13,372 bases of DNA from Hennigella sp045598825 (GCA_045598825.1 JAZRUX010000003.1:1-13372), one strand, 5' to 3'. Positions 1-7,380 are shown, counted from the first letter of the stretch. Numbers and translations: made by a program. The notes: generated by a model not told the origin, from the letters alone.

Positions 1-92
1 CTTACATTGTTCTTGCTAAGAAATATCACTTAAATATTTTAGACATTGATTGCAAACTAAAAAACTATAACACAAAGTAACACCACCGGCTC

Positions 93-106
93 GCAACATA
101 AGTTGC
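93..106 (+). repeat. Near-palindrome directly upstream of 5S-like copy 1
   Basis: GCAACATAAGTTGC is an inverted repeat with 5-bp arms, embedded in a longer shared block beginning GGCTCGCAAC. The same block, with a perfect 14-bp palindrome, precedes 5S-like copies 2 and 5 but not copy 4. The GCAAC arm could pair with the GTTGC of the 5S 3' strand, so this may be part of an alternative first helix or a processing site. Function unknown. Confidence 0.6.
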
Positions 107-210
107 TCGCGTTAATATTGTAGGGGAAATACCTGTTTTCATCCCTAAACACAGAAGTCAAGACCTATGAAGTCGAATGTACCCAATAGGGGAGAATAGA
201 AAGACGTTGC
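106..210 (+). rRNA. rrf: 5S rRNA-like sequence, copy 1 (diverged)
   Basis: About 105 nt, the size usual for mollicute 5S rRNA. It keeps the helix III and loop region with the ACACAGAAGTCAAG signature, the loop-E side and the 3' strand GACGTTGC of helix I. Relative to copies 2 and 4 it has changes in loop C (ATCCCTAAAC for ATCCCGAAC) and in helix II. One helix II pair changes from C-G to A-T on both strands (positions 122 and 166), a compensatory change. The 5' strand of helix I is imperfect. I see no convincing promoter before it. It could be a functional minor 5S gene or a decaying copy. Confidence 0.65.
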
Positions 211-218
211 TTTAATGG

Positions 219-249
219 AAAAACTAGGGGGAAACTCCTAGTTTTTTCT
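219..249 (+). terminator. Rho-independent terminator of 5S-like copy 1
   Basis: The stem AAAAACTAGG pairs with CCTAGTTTTT around a short GGGAAACT-type loop and runs into a T tract. The same CTAG stem follows nearly every 5S-like copy in the window. Confidence 0.85.
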
Positions 250-267
250 TTGTTAACTTGTAGGTTC

Positions 268-296
268 TTGACCATTTCCATATATATATATATAAT
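268..296 (+). promoter_or_regulatory. TA-tract promoter of the 318-1262 membrane protein gene
   Basis: TTGACC (268-273) and TATAAT (291-296) are separated by 17 bp. The spacer ends in a run of TA units (281-294) that continues into the -10 box. The ATG lies 21 bp after the -10, giving a leader of about 15 nt. A gain or loss of one TA unit would change the spacing to 19 or 15 bp. Homologous promoters stand at 2779, 5437 and 8338. Confidence 0.75.
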
Positions 297-317
297 TGGT
301 GTAATTATAGAAAATTT

Positions 318-1262
318 ATGCTTGATAATATTAAAACTAAAGAAGAAATTGAATTAGAAAAACAAAAACGTTTAGAAAAAATATCTAGAAAGACACAAAA
401 ACAACAATTAGCAAAATTAAAAGAACATTTAAGAATTGAAATATATTTATTTGTTGGAGCATTGTTTGTTGCTCTTATGTCTTTAATAATTTTTGGTGCA
501 AATGCATTATTTAAAAGCTATTGACAAGTAAAAGGTGTAAATATTGTTTTTGCCATAATTTCAGGTGTTGGCGCTATCTTGCCAATTATTCTATGGGCAT
601 TTGCTACATTTGGAAGTAAAATTGGAAGAGATAAGAAAAATAGTAAAGCGATAGCAATGTACATTGTAGGTGGTGCACTTTCATCATTTGCTTTGGGAAT
701 TTTCTCTTCTATCTATATTTGAGACTGAACTGCTGGAACAGATTTTACTGAGTTGACAAAGACTTATTATTTACCTATAGCACTTGTTGCAATTAATGTA
801 TTAATGGGAGTAATTTATATTTTATTTAATAAGGTTGGAAAATTGTCTTCATTTAAATCATTAATGTTTTCGGGAATAATTAGTGATGGAGCTGTGACTT
901 TAACACTTTTATCAGTCTTTCTAGCATTTATGTCTAAAAACAGTTGAAAGTTTAATGGTGTTAATGCATTGCTTCTAATTACAACAATTTTATCCTTTTT
1001 ATCAATATTTTTAGTTTTCTTTGTTGTAAAGAAAACAACACCATCTACTAATTCTGGAATAGTTCGAGCTGCAACTCATCAAATGTGTATTGTTGGAGCA
1101 ATGTTTTGTACTCTTGGAGTAATGGCAATCGCAATTGGTGGAATTATTATAACAAGTATTTTTGTGGCTATTGGTTCTCTTGGTAGCGTTGGTGGTGACG
1201 GCGGAGGAAGAGTTGTAACTGGAACCAAGATTGGCGATACTTTTTATGGGACCATATACTAA
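318..1262 (+). CDS. Multi-pass membrane protein of unknown function
   Basis: 314 aa with TGA read as Trp (four in-frame TGA codons). The first 40 or so residues are strongly charged and probably form a cytoplasmic coiled coil (MLDNIKTKEEIELEKQKRLE...). About seven hydrophobic segments follow, near residues 42-66, 74-98, 112-136, 147-169, 181-204, 216-239 and 257-290. The C-terminus is a short glycine-rich, partly polar tail. The ATG is chosen because it follows a strong TA-tract promoter by 21 bp; there is only a weak Shine-Dalgarno sequence, which is common in mycoplasmas. The gene sits between 5S-like copies 1 and 2. I recognise no family; transport or a structural membrane role are both possible. 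Confidence 0.85.
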
Positions 1263-1320
1263 GATTGACATATTTTGCATTAATAAAGGAATTAGATTTT
1301 AAAAATGTAATTTTCGGCTC

Positions 1321-1334
1321 GCAACATATGTTGC
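1321..1334 (+). repeat. Perfect 14-bp palindrome upstream of 5S-like copy 2
   Basis: GCAACATATGTTGC is its own reverse complement. It recurs identically at 7257-7270 and with one change at 93-106, each time fused to the 5' end of a 5S-like copy. Confidence 0.7.
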
Positions 1335-1437
1335 TCGCGTTAATTTTGTCGGGGAAATACCTGTTCCCATCCCGAACACAGAAGTCAAGCCCGATGAAGT
1401 CGAATGTACCCAAATGGGGAGAATAGAAAGACGTTGC
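1334..1437 (+). rRNA. rrf: 5S rRNA-like sequence, copy 2 (well preserved)
   Basis: 104 nt. It has the conserved bacterial 5S core TTCCCATCCCGAACACAGAA, helix II TCGGG/CCCGA, a shortened loop-E/helix IV hairpin (ACCC AAAT GGGG) and the helix I 3' strand GACGTTGC. From the GCGTT of helix I to the 3' end it differs from copy 4 by a single base. The outer 5' part of helix I (CTCGCGTT) pairs less well with GACGTTGC than that of copy 4. A TTGACA at 1265-1270 lies upstream, but no -10 box is at the right distance. No 16S, 23S or tRNA gene is adjacent in this window. Confidence 0.75.
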
Positions 1438-1445
1438 TTTAATGG

Positions 1446-1472
1446 AAAAACTAGGGAGACTCCTAGTTTTTT
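1446..1472 (+). terminator. Rho-independent terminator of 5S-like copy 2
   Basis: AAAAACTAGG pairs with CCTAGTTTTT around GAGACT and is followed by TTTTTT. It is nearly symmetrical, so it could also stop minus-strand transcripts arriving from the Fic-domain gene. Confidence 0.85.
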
Positions 1473-1484
1473 CTTTTTTATTCC

Positions 1485-1532
1485 ATTTAGGGTGAAAAAA
1501 TAATAATGTGTTCTTAAATTTTCACCCTAAAT
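1485..1532. repeat. Perfect 14-bp inverted repeat with 20-bp loop
   Basis: ATTTAGGGTGAAAA (1485-1498) and its exact reverse complement (1519-1532) enclose an AT-rich loop. It lies between the 5S copy 2 terminator and the 3' end of the minus-strand Fic-domain gene. It lacks the GC-rich stem and adjacent T tract of the other terminators here, so its role (mRNA 3' end, binding site or insertion scar) is open. Confidence 0.6.
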
Positions 1533-1546
1533 ACACCAAAAACCAT

Positions 1547-1615
1547 TTAAAACCTCTTCAGTAATGAATTAAACAAAAAATAATGTAAACCATTAACATC
1601 AATCCACCAAACCTC
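1547..1615 (-). pseudogene. Short coding remnant resembling the one at 5087-5263
   Basis: The minus strand is open for 22 codons ending in TAA and reads WWIDVNGLHYFLFNSLLKRF near its end. A related string, YYINGLYYIFIW, occurs in the small minus-strand ORF at 5087-5263, and both stretches also share an AACCGGTT box about 30 bp away. The similarity suggests two decayed copies of the same sequence. No family recognised; the match is short. Confidence 0.2.
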
Positions 1616-1647
1616 TTAACCGGTTAAAAACAATTAAAAAATGAAGT

Positions 1648-2589
1648 TTACCACTTCATCTTTTGTCAACATTTGGTTTTTAAGAATTGTTTAATGTTAT
1701 TTGGTTTAGATTCATAATATAGAACTAGTTGTTTACGAAAGTATTCAATTTCTTTTTCAGGAATAACAATCATTCCTTGACCATGAGAAATTAAATAATG
1801 ATTAGCATAAATAACACCAGTTCTTTTATTACCATCTAAATAAATTTGTGTTTTCATTACATATAGTAATAACTCAATAGCAATGTCAATTGCTTTTGCT
1901 TTTGACATTATTAATTTTTTAATGTGTTCTATTACATCAACTTCGATTGGTATCGGTGGAGCATATGATGTGCCACGAATAGAAACTGGCACATGTCTAA
2001 TTCTTCCGCCATCATCATAAAAACCTTCATTAACCATTTTAGCGATTCATGAACATAAATAATAGTCAGATGGAGATTTAACTACATCTTCATCTAAGAT
2101 AAACTCTCATGCATGTTTAAGGTTAAGGATCTTTTGTACATCACTAGCTCTTAAACCTTTAACTTTACCATTATCAATAATATCTTTTGTTTGAGGGAAA
2201 GTAGTAGCTATTCCTTCAAGTCTAGCTTGAGTATAAATGTTATGTTTAACATTTGCTCTAGCAAATTCAACATTTAATAATATATTATTTGGTAATTGGG
2301 TCGTATCATATCCCAATAAAGCTAATTGTTTGTTAATTTGGCGAAGCTGTTTAGTCAATAAACGGTGTTGTTTGCATATTCTTAAAACATTGTCAAATAA
2401 ATCTTTTGAGTAAGGCCCAATATATGTAGACTTGATTCTTGCGCCTTCTCTTTTACGAACATAAAGATATTTTGACCCTCTATTAATTTTGATATCTGGT
2501 GTACCAGAGTATGGTAATAACGATAAATGAGCAGTAATCTCTGCTCTTTCCATTAACAATGTTTTTGTTTTATTAATACTTGTATTCAT
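1648..2589 (-). CDS. Fic-domain protein with degenerate active-site motif
   Basis: 313 aa. Two in-frame TGA codons at 2107-2109 and 1666-1668 read as Trp; the true stop is TAA at 1648-1650. Residues 35-60 (KYLYVRKREGARIKSTYIGP) and the following helical stretch form the N-terminal region. Residues 118-134 contain RLEGIATT, matching the inhibitory-helix region (xxxEG) of class II Fic proteins. The Fic motif is at 248-259, QIYLDGNKRTGV. DGNKR is kept, but the catalytic His of HxFx(D/E)GN(G/K)RxxR is Gln248 and the last Arg is Val259. Fic proteins usually transfer AMP or other phosphate-containing groups to target proteins; loss of His makes standard catalysis doubtful. I recall Gln at this place in some Firmicutes Fic relatives, so it may be a subfamily trait rather than decay. 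No antitoxin gene is adjacent. Confidence 0.85.
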
Positions 2590-2591
2590 TG

Positions 2592-2634
2592 TTGGGGAAC
2601 TTTCTTATTAACATTATAGCAAATTGTTCCCCAA
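2592..2634 (-). promoter_or_regulatory. Promoter of the Fic-domain gene inside an inverted repeat
   Basis: A minus-strand TATAAT (2613-2618) lies about 23 bp before the ATG. It is enclosed by a perfect 9-bp inverted repeat, TTGGGGAAC (2592-2600) and GTTCCCCAA (2626-2634). A symmetrical site around a -10 box is a typical operator arrangement, so repression, perhaps by the gene's own product, is possible. The -35 is weak (TTGTAT, 19-bp spacer). The two arms also resemble the GTCGGGGAAA and TGTTCCCA parts of 5S rRNA, so they may instead descend from the broken 5S copy next door. Confidence 0.55.
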
Positions 2635-2657
2635 TGCATACAATTATTTTTTAACTC

Positions 2658-2720
2658 AACACAGAAGTCAGGCCCGATGAAGTCGAATGTACCCACCAGG
2701 GGAGAATAGAAAGACGTTGC
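2658..2720 (+). pseudogene. 5S rRNA-like sequence, copy 3 (5'-truncated)
   Basis: It begins at AACACAGAAGTCAGGCCCGA and runs through the loop-E hairpin to GACGTTGC. The first half of 5S (helix I and II left strands) is absent as a continuous block, so it cannot fold as 5S rRNA. The loop of the hairpin is CCAG rather than AAAT-type. It stands between the divergent Fic-domain gene and the lipoprotein gene starting at 2823. Confidence 0.8.
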
Positions 2721-2728
2721 TTTAATGG

Positions 2729-2755
2729 AAAAACTGGGGGAAACTCTTAGTTTAT
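2729..2755 (+). terminator. Weakened CTAG-type terminator after 5S-like copy 3
   Basis: AAAAACTGGGG pairs with CTCTTAGTTT using two G-T pairs, and the T tract is interrupted (TTTATTCTTTT). It is weaker than the other 5S terminators. From 2739 on the sequence is identical to that downstream of copy 6. Confidence 0.5.
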
Positions 2756-2778
2756 TCTTTTTACCAAATTGCAGATTT

Positions 2779-2806
2779 CTGACCATTTCTTATATATATA
2801 TATAAT
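2779..2806 (+). promoter_or_regulatory. TA-tract promoter of lipoprotein gene 2823-5012
   Basis: CTGACC (2779-2784) and TATAAT (2801-2806) are 16 bp apart. Seven TA units (2791-2804) fill the end of the spacer and run into the -10. AGGA at 2814-2817 serves as ribosome binding site before the ATG at 2823. Confidence 0.7.
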
Positions 2807-2822
2807 TCAAATTAGGAATATT

Positions 2823-5012
2823 ATGAAAAGAATGAAAATTTTAATACCAACGGTATTAGCTGGTAGTATGGTACCATTGTTTTCTATTGTTGGTTGTAAT
2901 CAAAATAAGGTTTATGTTGAATCAATAAGTCTTGATCAAGAAAGCCTTACTGTGCAGGTTGGTCGTCCGACAACATTACATGCGACAATATTGCCAGAAA
3001 ACGCTTCTGATAAAACTATTGAATGAACATCATCAAATCCTGATGTCATAGTAGAAAACGGAGTAATTAAAGCTACAAAAGTCGTTGATGATGATGTAAT
3101 AATTACTGCAAAAGCAAAAGGTACAAACCCAGAAGCAACAGACCCAGTAGTTGCTATATGTACTGTTAAAACTGAAGCAGTCTATGTTGAGTCAATTGAA
3201 TTAAATAAGACTCAAACACAAATAGAAGAAAGTAAAACAGAACAGCTAGAAGTTAGCTTTTCGCCAGCAGATGCTACTGATAAAACTGTTACATGATCTT
3301 CATCAAATTCTGATGTTGCAACAGTAGAAAACGGGCTAGTTAAAGTAAAAAAATATACTAATGACCCCGTCACAATAACTGCTAAAGCAGAAGGCGCTGA
3401 ACCAGGGGAAACTGTTAAAGCTACATGTGAAGTAACTGTTCCTTTTGTTAAAGTAAAAACTATTAAATTTAATGAAAAAGTTGACGAAAAATATGAAGTT
3501 GGTGCCACATTCACATTAACTTGTAAAATAGAACCAGAAAATGCTACTGATAAAACTGTTACATGAGCATCATCAGATAATAATGTTGCAACAGTAGAAG
3601 ATGGTTTAGTTACATGTAAAGCTGCAGGTGGTCCTGTAACAATCACTGCTACAGCTAATAATGGGCAAGATGGTGAGTCAGTATCAGATTCATGTACTTT
3701 TGAAGTACTTGGCCACGTAGAAGGTGTTGATATCGATGATATTGGTAGTGAAGCATATTATGAAATGGGTGATGGTGGTGAAGATGGTATATACTGAACA
3801 TGCACCGTAACACCAACTCTATCAATTGATCCATCTGTAACATGAACAACAAGCGATTCAACAGTTTTAGAAATTAAACAACAAGGGGAGACACAACAAG
3901 GCAAAAGCTATTGCAAACTTGTACCAAAGAAGTTAGGTACATCTACAATTACTGTTACAACAAATGATGGTGCAAAAACAGATAGTGTTAATGTAACTAT
4001 TGAAGACCCATTTTGTTTGGAACAAGATGATAAAACTGCCAATGTAAACCCAACTGTATATTACACAAGAGGCGTTTCTGCCTATTGAGCCTATGAAAAT
4101 TACCGATATAGATTTGATGATGAAATAGAATGAACAGAATGAAAAACAACAGGTAGTTCACCATGGACATCTACACCACTTGAGCTTAAGCCAGGAAGAA
4201 AATTATTTGTTAAAAATGTAGGTGGATATACTGGGACAATAAATTATCATTATCAATTTCATGCAAATGATGAATATATCAAAGCATCAGGTGACATTCG
4301 TTCCTTACTTGGGTATGAACAAGGGTTTTCTGATTACTGTTTTTGTTATATGTTCGAAGGTTGCACATACCTAACTGAAGCACCTGAACTTCCTTTTACA
4401 TCGTTGGCAGCACATTGTTACGATTCAATGTTTAAAGGATGCACATCGCTAGTAAAAGCTCCACAACTACCGGCTACTACATTACAAGGATATTGCTATG
4501 CAAACATGTTTGAAGGTTGCACAGCACTAGAAAATCCACCCGAAGAAATAATGTCAGATGACCTACCAGGATTCGCTTGCTTATCTATGTTTGATGGATG
4601 CACAAGTTTGACAGCTACTCCTAAACTAGTGGTGACAAGTGCTGGTATGAATTGCTGTTGATCAATGTTTGAGAATTGTGAAAAATTGAACAATTTGGAT
4701 ATAACACTTTCAGCAGTTGCTCAAACTTCATATACACATATGTTCTCAGGATGCAAAGCACTTACATCTACACCAATAATGCCACCGATTGATGTTGAAC
4801 CTGCACAACAATGCTATGCTTATATGTTTAAGGATTGCACTAGCCTAAAAGTAAAAGAAGTTGATGATAATACAAATGAAGATCACTTTATCATCCATAT
4901 CGGAAATCAAGGAGATATGGGACGTTATGCAGAACAAATGTTTACAAACACTGGTGGTGATTTCCAAGATGGCACTCCACATGCGAACAAATCATATTAT
5001 TGATATGATTAA
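2823..5012 (+). CDS. Large surface lipoprotein with four Big_2 domains and leucine-rich repeats
   Basis: 729 aa, many Trp encoded by TGA. The signal peptide ends in FSIVGC (Cys25, lipidated). Four Ig-like Big_2 domains follow (about 30-117, 118-207, 208-296, 297-397), each with the pattern VxxIxL, LPxNATDKxIxW, SS(N/D)xxVA and TITA. Residues 398-500 form a linker domain with aromatic residues, shared with the paralogue at 5489. About 505-680 holds LRR units of roughly 24 residues built on CYxxMFxGCTSL and APxLPATTL, as in BspA-like surface proteins. A C-terminal module ends in SYYWYD. Big_2 and BspA-type LRR domains generally mediate adhesion; a host-contact role is inferred. The start was chosen by the AGGA site, the promoter and the signal peptide; the upstream in-frame ATG at 2769 lies ahead of the -35 box. 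Confidence 0.92.
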
Positions 5013-5045
5013 AATCTTGTAGTATTTTTAAAAAAATATTTGCAT

Positions 5046-5071
5046 AAAAAACTAGGTTTTCCTAGTTTTTT
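5046..5071 (+). terminator. Rho-independent terminator of lipoprotein gene 2823-5012
   Basis: AAAAAACTAGG, TTTT loop, CCTAGTTTTTT: an 11-bp perfect stem with T tract, 34 bp after the stop codon. It has the same CTAG stem as the 5S terminators, though no 5S sequence precedes it. Confidence 0.9.
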
Positions 5072-5086
5072 AATAAGTATATTAAA

Positions 5087-5263
5087 TTAGCGACAAAGAT
5101 TCTTGTCAGTACCAGCTAGCCCATCTAAAAAGCAGTTAGCATCGCTTTTAGTAGTTCTAGTCATTCTACTTGACATTTGATAATTTAATATCCATATAAA
5201 AATATAATACAAACCATTGATATAATACAAATCATTTTGAACCGGTTCAGAGTTTCAATACAT
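5087..5263 (-). CDS. Possible small ORF (58 aa) or gene remnant
   Basis: The minus strand is open from ATG (5261-5263) to TAA (5087-5089), with one TGA as Trp. The product has an aromatic, hydrophobic middle (YYINGLYYIFIW, about residues 14-25) and a polar tail rich in Thr, Asp and Lys that ends in Cys-Arg. There is no clear ribosome binding site or promoter. The middle resembles the remnant at 1547-1615. It is the only coding potential in the stretch between the terminator at 5071 and 5S copy 4. It could be the tail of a lost gene, a real small protein, or chance. Confidence 0.25.
5203..5238 (+). repeat. 18-bp tandem direct repeat, two units
   Basis: TATAATACAAACCATTGA (5203-5220) is followed at once by TATAATACAAATCATTTT (5221-5238), 15 of 18 positions the same. 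Each unit starts with a -10-like TATAAT. A TTGACA at 5170-5175 lies upstream, 19 bp from a TATAAA at 5195-5200, so this may be the promoter zone of 5S-like copy 4, with a leader of some 50-70 nt to be processed. Confidence 0.5.
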
Positions 5264-5274
5264 TTCAAATGTTT

Positions 5275-5378
5275 GCAGCGTTAATATTGTCGGGGAAATA
5301 CCTGTTCCCATCCCGAACACAGAAGTCAAGCCCGATGAAGTCGAATGTACCCAAATGGGGAGAATAGAAAGACGTTGC
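5275..5378 (+). rRNA. rrf: 5S rRNA, copy 4 (best preserved, candidate functional gene)
   Basis: 104 nt with all parts of a compact mollicute 5S rRNA. Helix I is GCAGCGTT (5275-5282) with GACGTTGC (5371-5378): 8 pairs, two of them G-T. Helix II is TTGTCGGG with CCCGATGA. The universal TTCCCATCCCGAAC loop region, helix III CTGT/ACAG, and a hairpin ACCC AAAT GGGG are present. It is the only copy whose first helix pairs along its whole length. It lacks the palindromic 5' block of copies 1, 2 and 5, and has a plausible upstream promoter zone (TTGACA at 5170). 5S separated from 16S/23S is known in mycoplasmas. Confidence 0.8.
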
Positions 5379-5386
5379 TTTAATGG

Positions 5387-5417
5387 AAAAACTAGGGGGA
5401 AACTCCTAGTTTTTTCT
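5387..5417 (+). terminator. Rho-independent terminator of 5S copy 4
   Basis: AAAAACTAGGGGGAAACTCCTAG then TTTTTTCTTTT: same sequence as after copy 1, with a 10-bp stem and long T tract. Confidence 0.88.
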
Positions 5418-5436
5418 TTTACCAAATTGCAGATTT

Positions 5437-5466
5437 CTGACCATTTCTTATAAATATATATATAAT
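5437..5466 (+). promoter_or_regulatory. TA-tract promoter of lipoprotein gene 5489-7204
   Basis: CTGACC (5437-5442) and TATAAT (5461-5466) are 18 bp apart, two more than in the promoters at 2779 and 8338. The TA run is interrupted once (TATAAATATATATATAAT), which would slow slippage. GAGG at 5479-5482, six bases before the ATG, is the best ribosome binding site among the four cassette genes. Confidence 0.7.
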
Positions 5467-5488
5467 TTAATTTGAATTGAGGAATATT

Positions 5489-7204
5489 ATGAAAAAATGA
5501 AAAATAATTTTGCCTAGTATTTTGGCGGCATCTAGCATGCCGTTAATTAATTTAGTAAGTTGTAATGAACAATCTAAAGTTATTTATGTTGAATCTGTAA
5601 CTTTAGATAAACCAGAAACAACATTACAAATTGGAAGACCACAAAAATTAAAAGCAACTGTTTTGCCAGATAATGCTACAGATAAATCCATTGTCTGAGA
5701 ATCATCTGATCCTACATATGTAGAAGTAGATGATGAAGGAAATATAACAGCACTTAAATTGTCTGACAATCCAATAATTATTACGGCAAAGTCTAATGGT
5801 GGACAGCCTGGAACAGATGTTAAGACTACTTGTACAGTAACAGTTGATGTAGTACATGTTGAAAGTGTTGATTTAGAACAATCTGAAAAAACTGGTTATT
5901 ATGGTGAGGAACTAAAATTACCATATACAATTTTGCCAAATGATGCAGCAAACAAAAACGTTACTTGAGAATCAAGCAACACAAAAGTCGCTACCGTTGA
6001 TGAAGAAGGACTTATAACATGTAAAGGAGCTGGCCAATCAACTATCACTATTGAAAGTGTAGATGGTGGATACTCTGACACATGTACATTGAATGTGATA
6101 GGAACCGCCCCAACAGAAATAAAAATTGTTCTTGGTGGTAAAGATGATTTAGATGAAGCTTTTTTATCAGTTGTAGAATCACCACAACTAACATATACCT
6201 TATCACCATCTGAAGCAGCTGATCCTGGTGCGATATGAAGTTCTAGTAATGAAGAAGTGGCAACTATTGATCAAAATGGTAACATTACACCAATTAAACA
6301 CGGAAATACAACAATAACGGTTACAACAAAAGAAACAAATCTAACCGACACTATTAAAATTTATGTTGAAAATCCATTATATTTTGAAAAAGACGGTAGC
6401 ACAAGTGATGAAGACCCTGAACTTGCTTACAAATTCACTGAATCAATAAAAGAACATGTCAATGTAAAATATCGTTATGCTGGAGATTATGTCTGACATG
6501 AATGAAAAGAATCTGAACTGGAATGGCATTCAGAAAGTTCTTTGCCAATTGACGATGGGCAAAAACTATTTGTAAAAAATATGAGTGACAATGGTTATGC
6601 TCTTTTGTCTGACTATAACAATTATTTTACTTTTGAAATGACTGAAAGTTTTATAAAATCTAGCGGTGATGTTAGATCTATGATTAATTGAATGGACCCA
6701 ATGGGAGAATTCGTTTTAGCTCGTTTATTTTATAATTGTAATCTTTTAACAATACCACCAAGTTTCCCTACTAATTATCAAGAAAAACCTACACCACCTT
6801 TTGCATTAAAACATTGCTATTATCAAACATTTTATAATTGTACTTCCCTTAAAGCTGCACCATATTTGCCCAGCAAATATCTTGAATCAGAGTGTTATTT
6901 GAGAATGTTTCAGGGCTGTTCGTCCTTAATTGTAAATTTGCATGGTGATGATGATCATTTAATCTTTGAATGTCCAGATTTTGGAGGATCAAGTAACCCA
7001 ACATCCCAAATGTTTGAAGGAATAAATTCAGCTAGTGAATGTACAGAGGCAACACCAACAACAGTAGGTCAAAAATACTATTGAGCAGAGGCGGACACAA
7101 AATATGATAACCAATTGAATAAATATTTTTCTAGTTTAGATATGCATAAAATAGATATATTGATGGCACCTGCCACACCATATTACGATAAGGTAAATCA
7201 ATAA
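5489..7204 (+). CDS. Surface lipoprotein with Big_2 domains and leucine-rich repeats (paralogue of 2823-5012)
   Basis: 571 aa; Trp at position 4 and many later ones are TGA. The signal peptide ends in NLVSC (Cys25). Three Big_2 domains follow (about 30-115, 119-207, 208-297). Residues 298-400 match the aromatic linker of the larger lipoprotein (compare KYRYAGDYVWHEWK with NYRYRFDDEIEWTEWK, and SGDVRSM with SGDIRSL). LRR units cover about 402-480 (CYYQTFYNCTSLKAAPYLP, CYLRMFQGCSSL), fewer than in the paralogue. The end keeps the QMF...YYW module but adds a tail of about 40 residues. It is one Big_2 domain and several LRRs shorter, as expected if paralogues vary by repeat number. Adhesion or antigenic role is inferred from domains. 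No terminator of its own is seen; 5S copy 5 follows after 65 bp. Confidence 0.92.
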
Positions 7205-7256
7205 GATGAAATTTTGTTTTTAAAGCAAACTACGACTTGCCATTCTCTTCTGGCTC

Positions 7257-7270
7257 GCAACATATGTTGC
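7257..7270 (+). repeat. Perfect 14-bp palindrome upstream of 5S-like copy 5
   Basis: GCAACATATGTTGC, identical to 1321-1334, again preceded by GGCTC and fused to the 5' end of a 5S-like copy. Confidence 0.7.
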
Positions 7271-7373
7271 TTGCGTTAATATTGTCGGGGAAATACCTGT
7301 TCCCATCCCAAACACAGAAGTCAAGCCTAATGAAGGGTAATGTACCCAAACGGGGAGAATAGAAAGACGTTGC
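7270..7373 (+). rRNA. rrf: 5S rRNA-like sequence, copy 5 (partly decayed)
   Basis: 104 nt with the conserved core (TTCCCATCCCAAACACAGAA, one change from GAAC). The right strand of helix II is CCTAATGA instead of CCCGATGA, giving one mismatch and one G-T pair with no compensating change on the left. The following GAAGTCGAATG has become GAAGGGTAATG. Helix I 5' strand (CTTGCGTT) is imperfect. Probably a pseudogene or a variant under weak selection. Confidence 0.6.
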
Positions 7374-7380
7374 TTTAATG

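Noticed and set aside
1..92. Possible gene end or tRNA in the first 90 bases
   Set aside because: No frame is long enough to judge and no cloverleaf can be drawn. The stretch is AT-rich sequence upstream of 5S copy 1, with only a weak TATAAC at 66-71.
1265..1300. Perfect TTGACA at 1265-1270 as promoter of 5S copy 2
   Set aside because: No TATAAT-like box at 16-19 bp; the nearest candidates are at 10 and 21-22 bp.
1011..1413. Minus-strand frames 1011-1280 and 1168-1413
   Set aside because: Shadows of the + strand membrane protein and of the 5S-like copy 2. Parts of the same translation reappear antisense to copy 3, as expected for a repeated RNA gene.
2101..2112. Break of the Fic gene into two separate frames at 2107
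   Set aside because: The break is a TGA codon, read as Trp in this genome. The frame continues without shift from 2589 to 1648.
3212..3861. Long minus-strand open frames across 3212-3646 and 3655-3861
   Set aside because: They are antisense to the Big_2 repeats of the large lipoprotein, have low-complexity Val/Ser or His-rich content, and no promoter or ribosome site. The + strand frame has recognisable domains.
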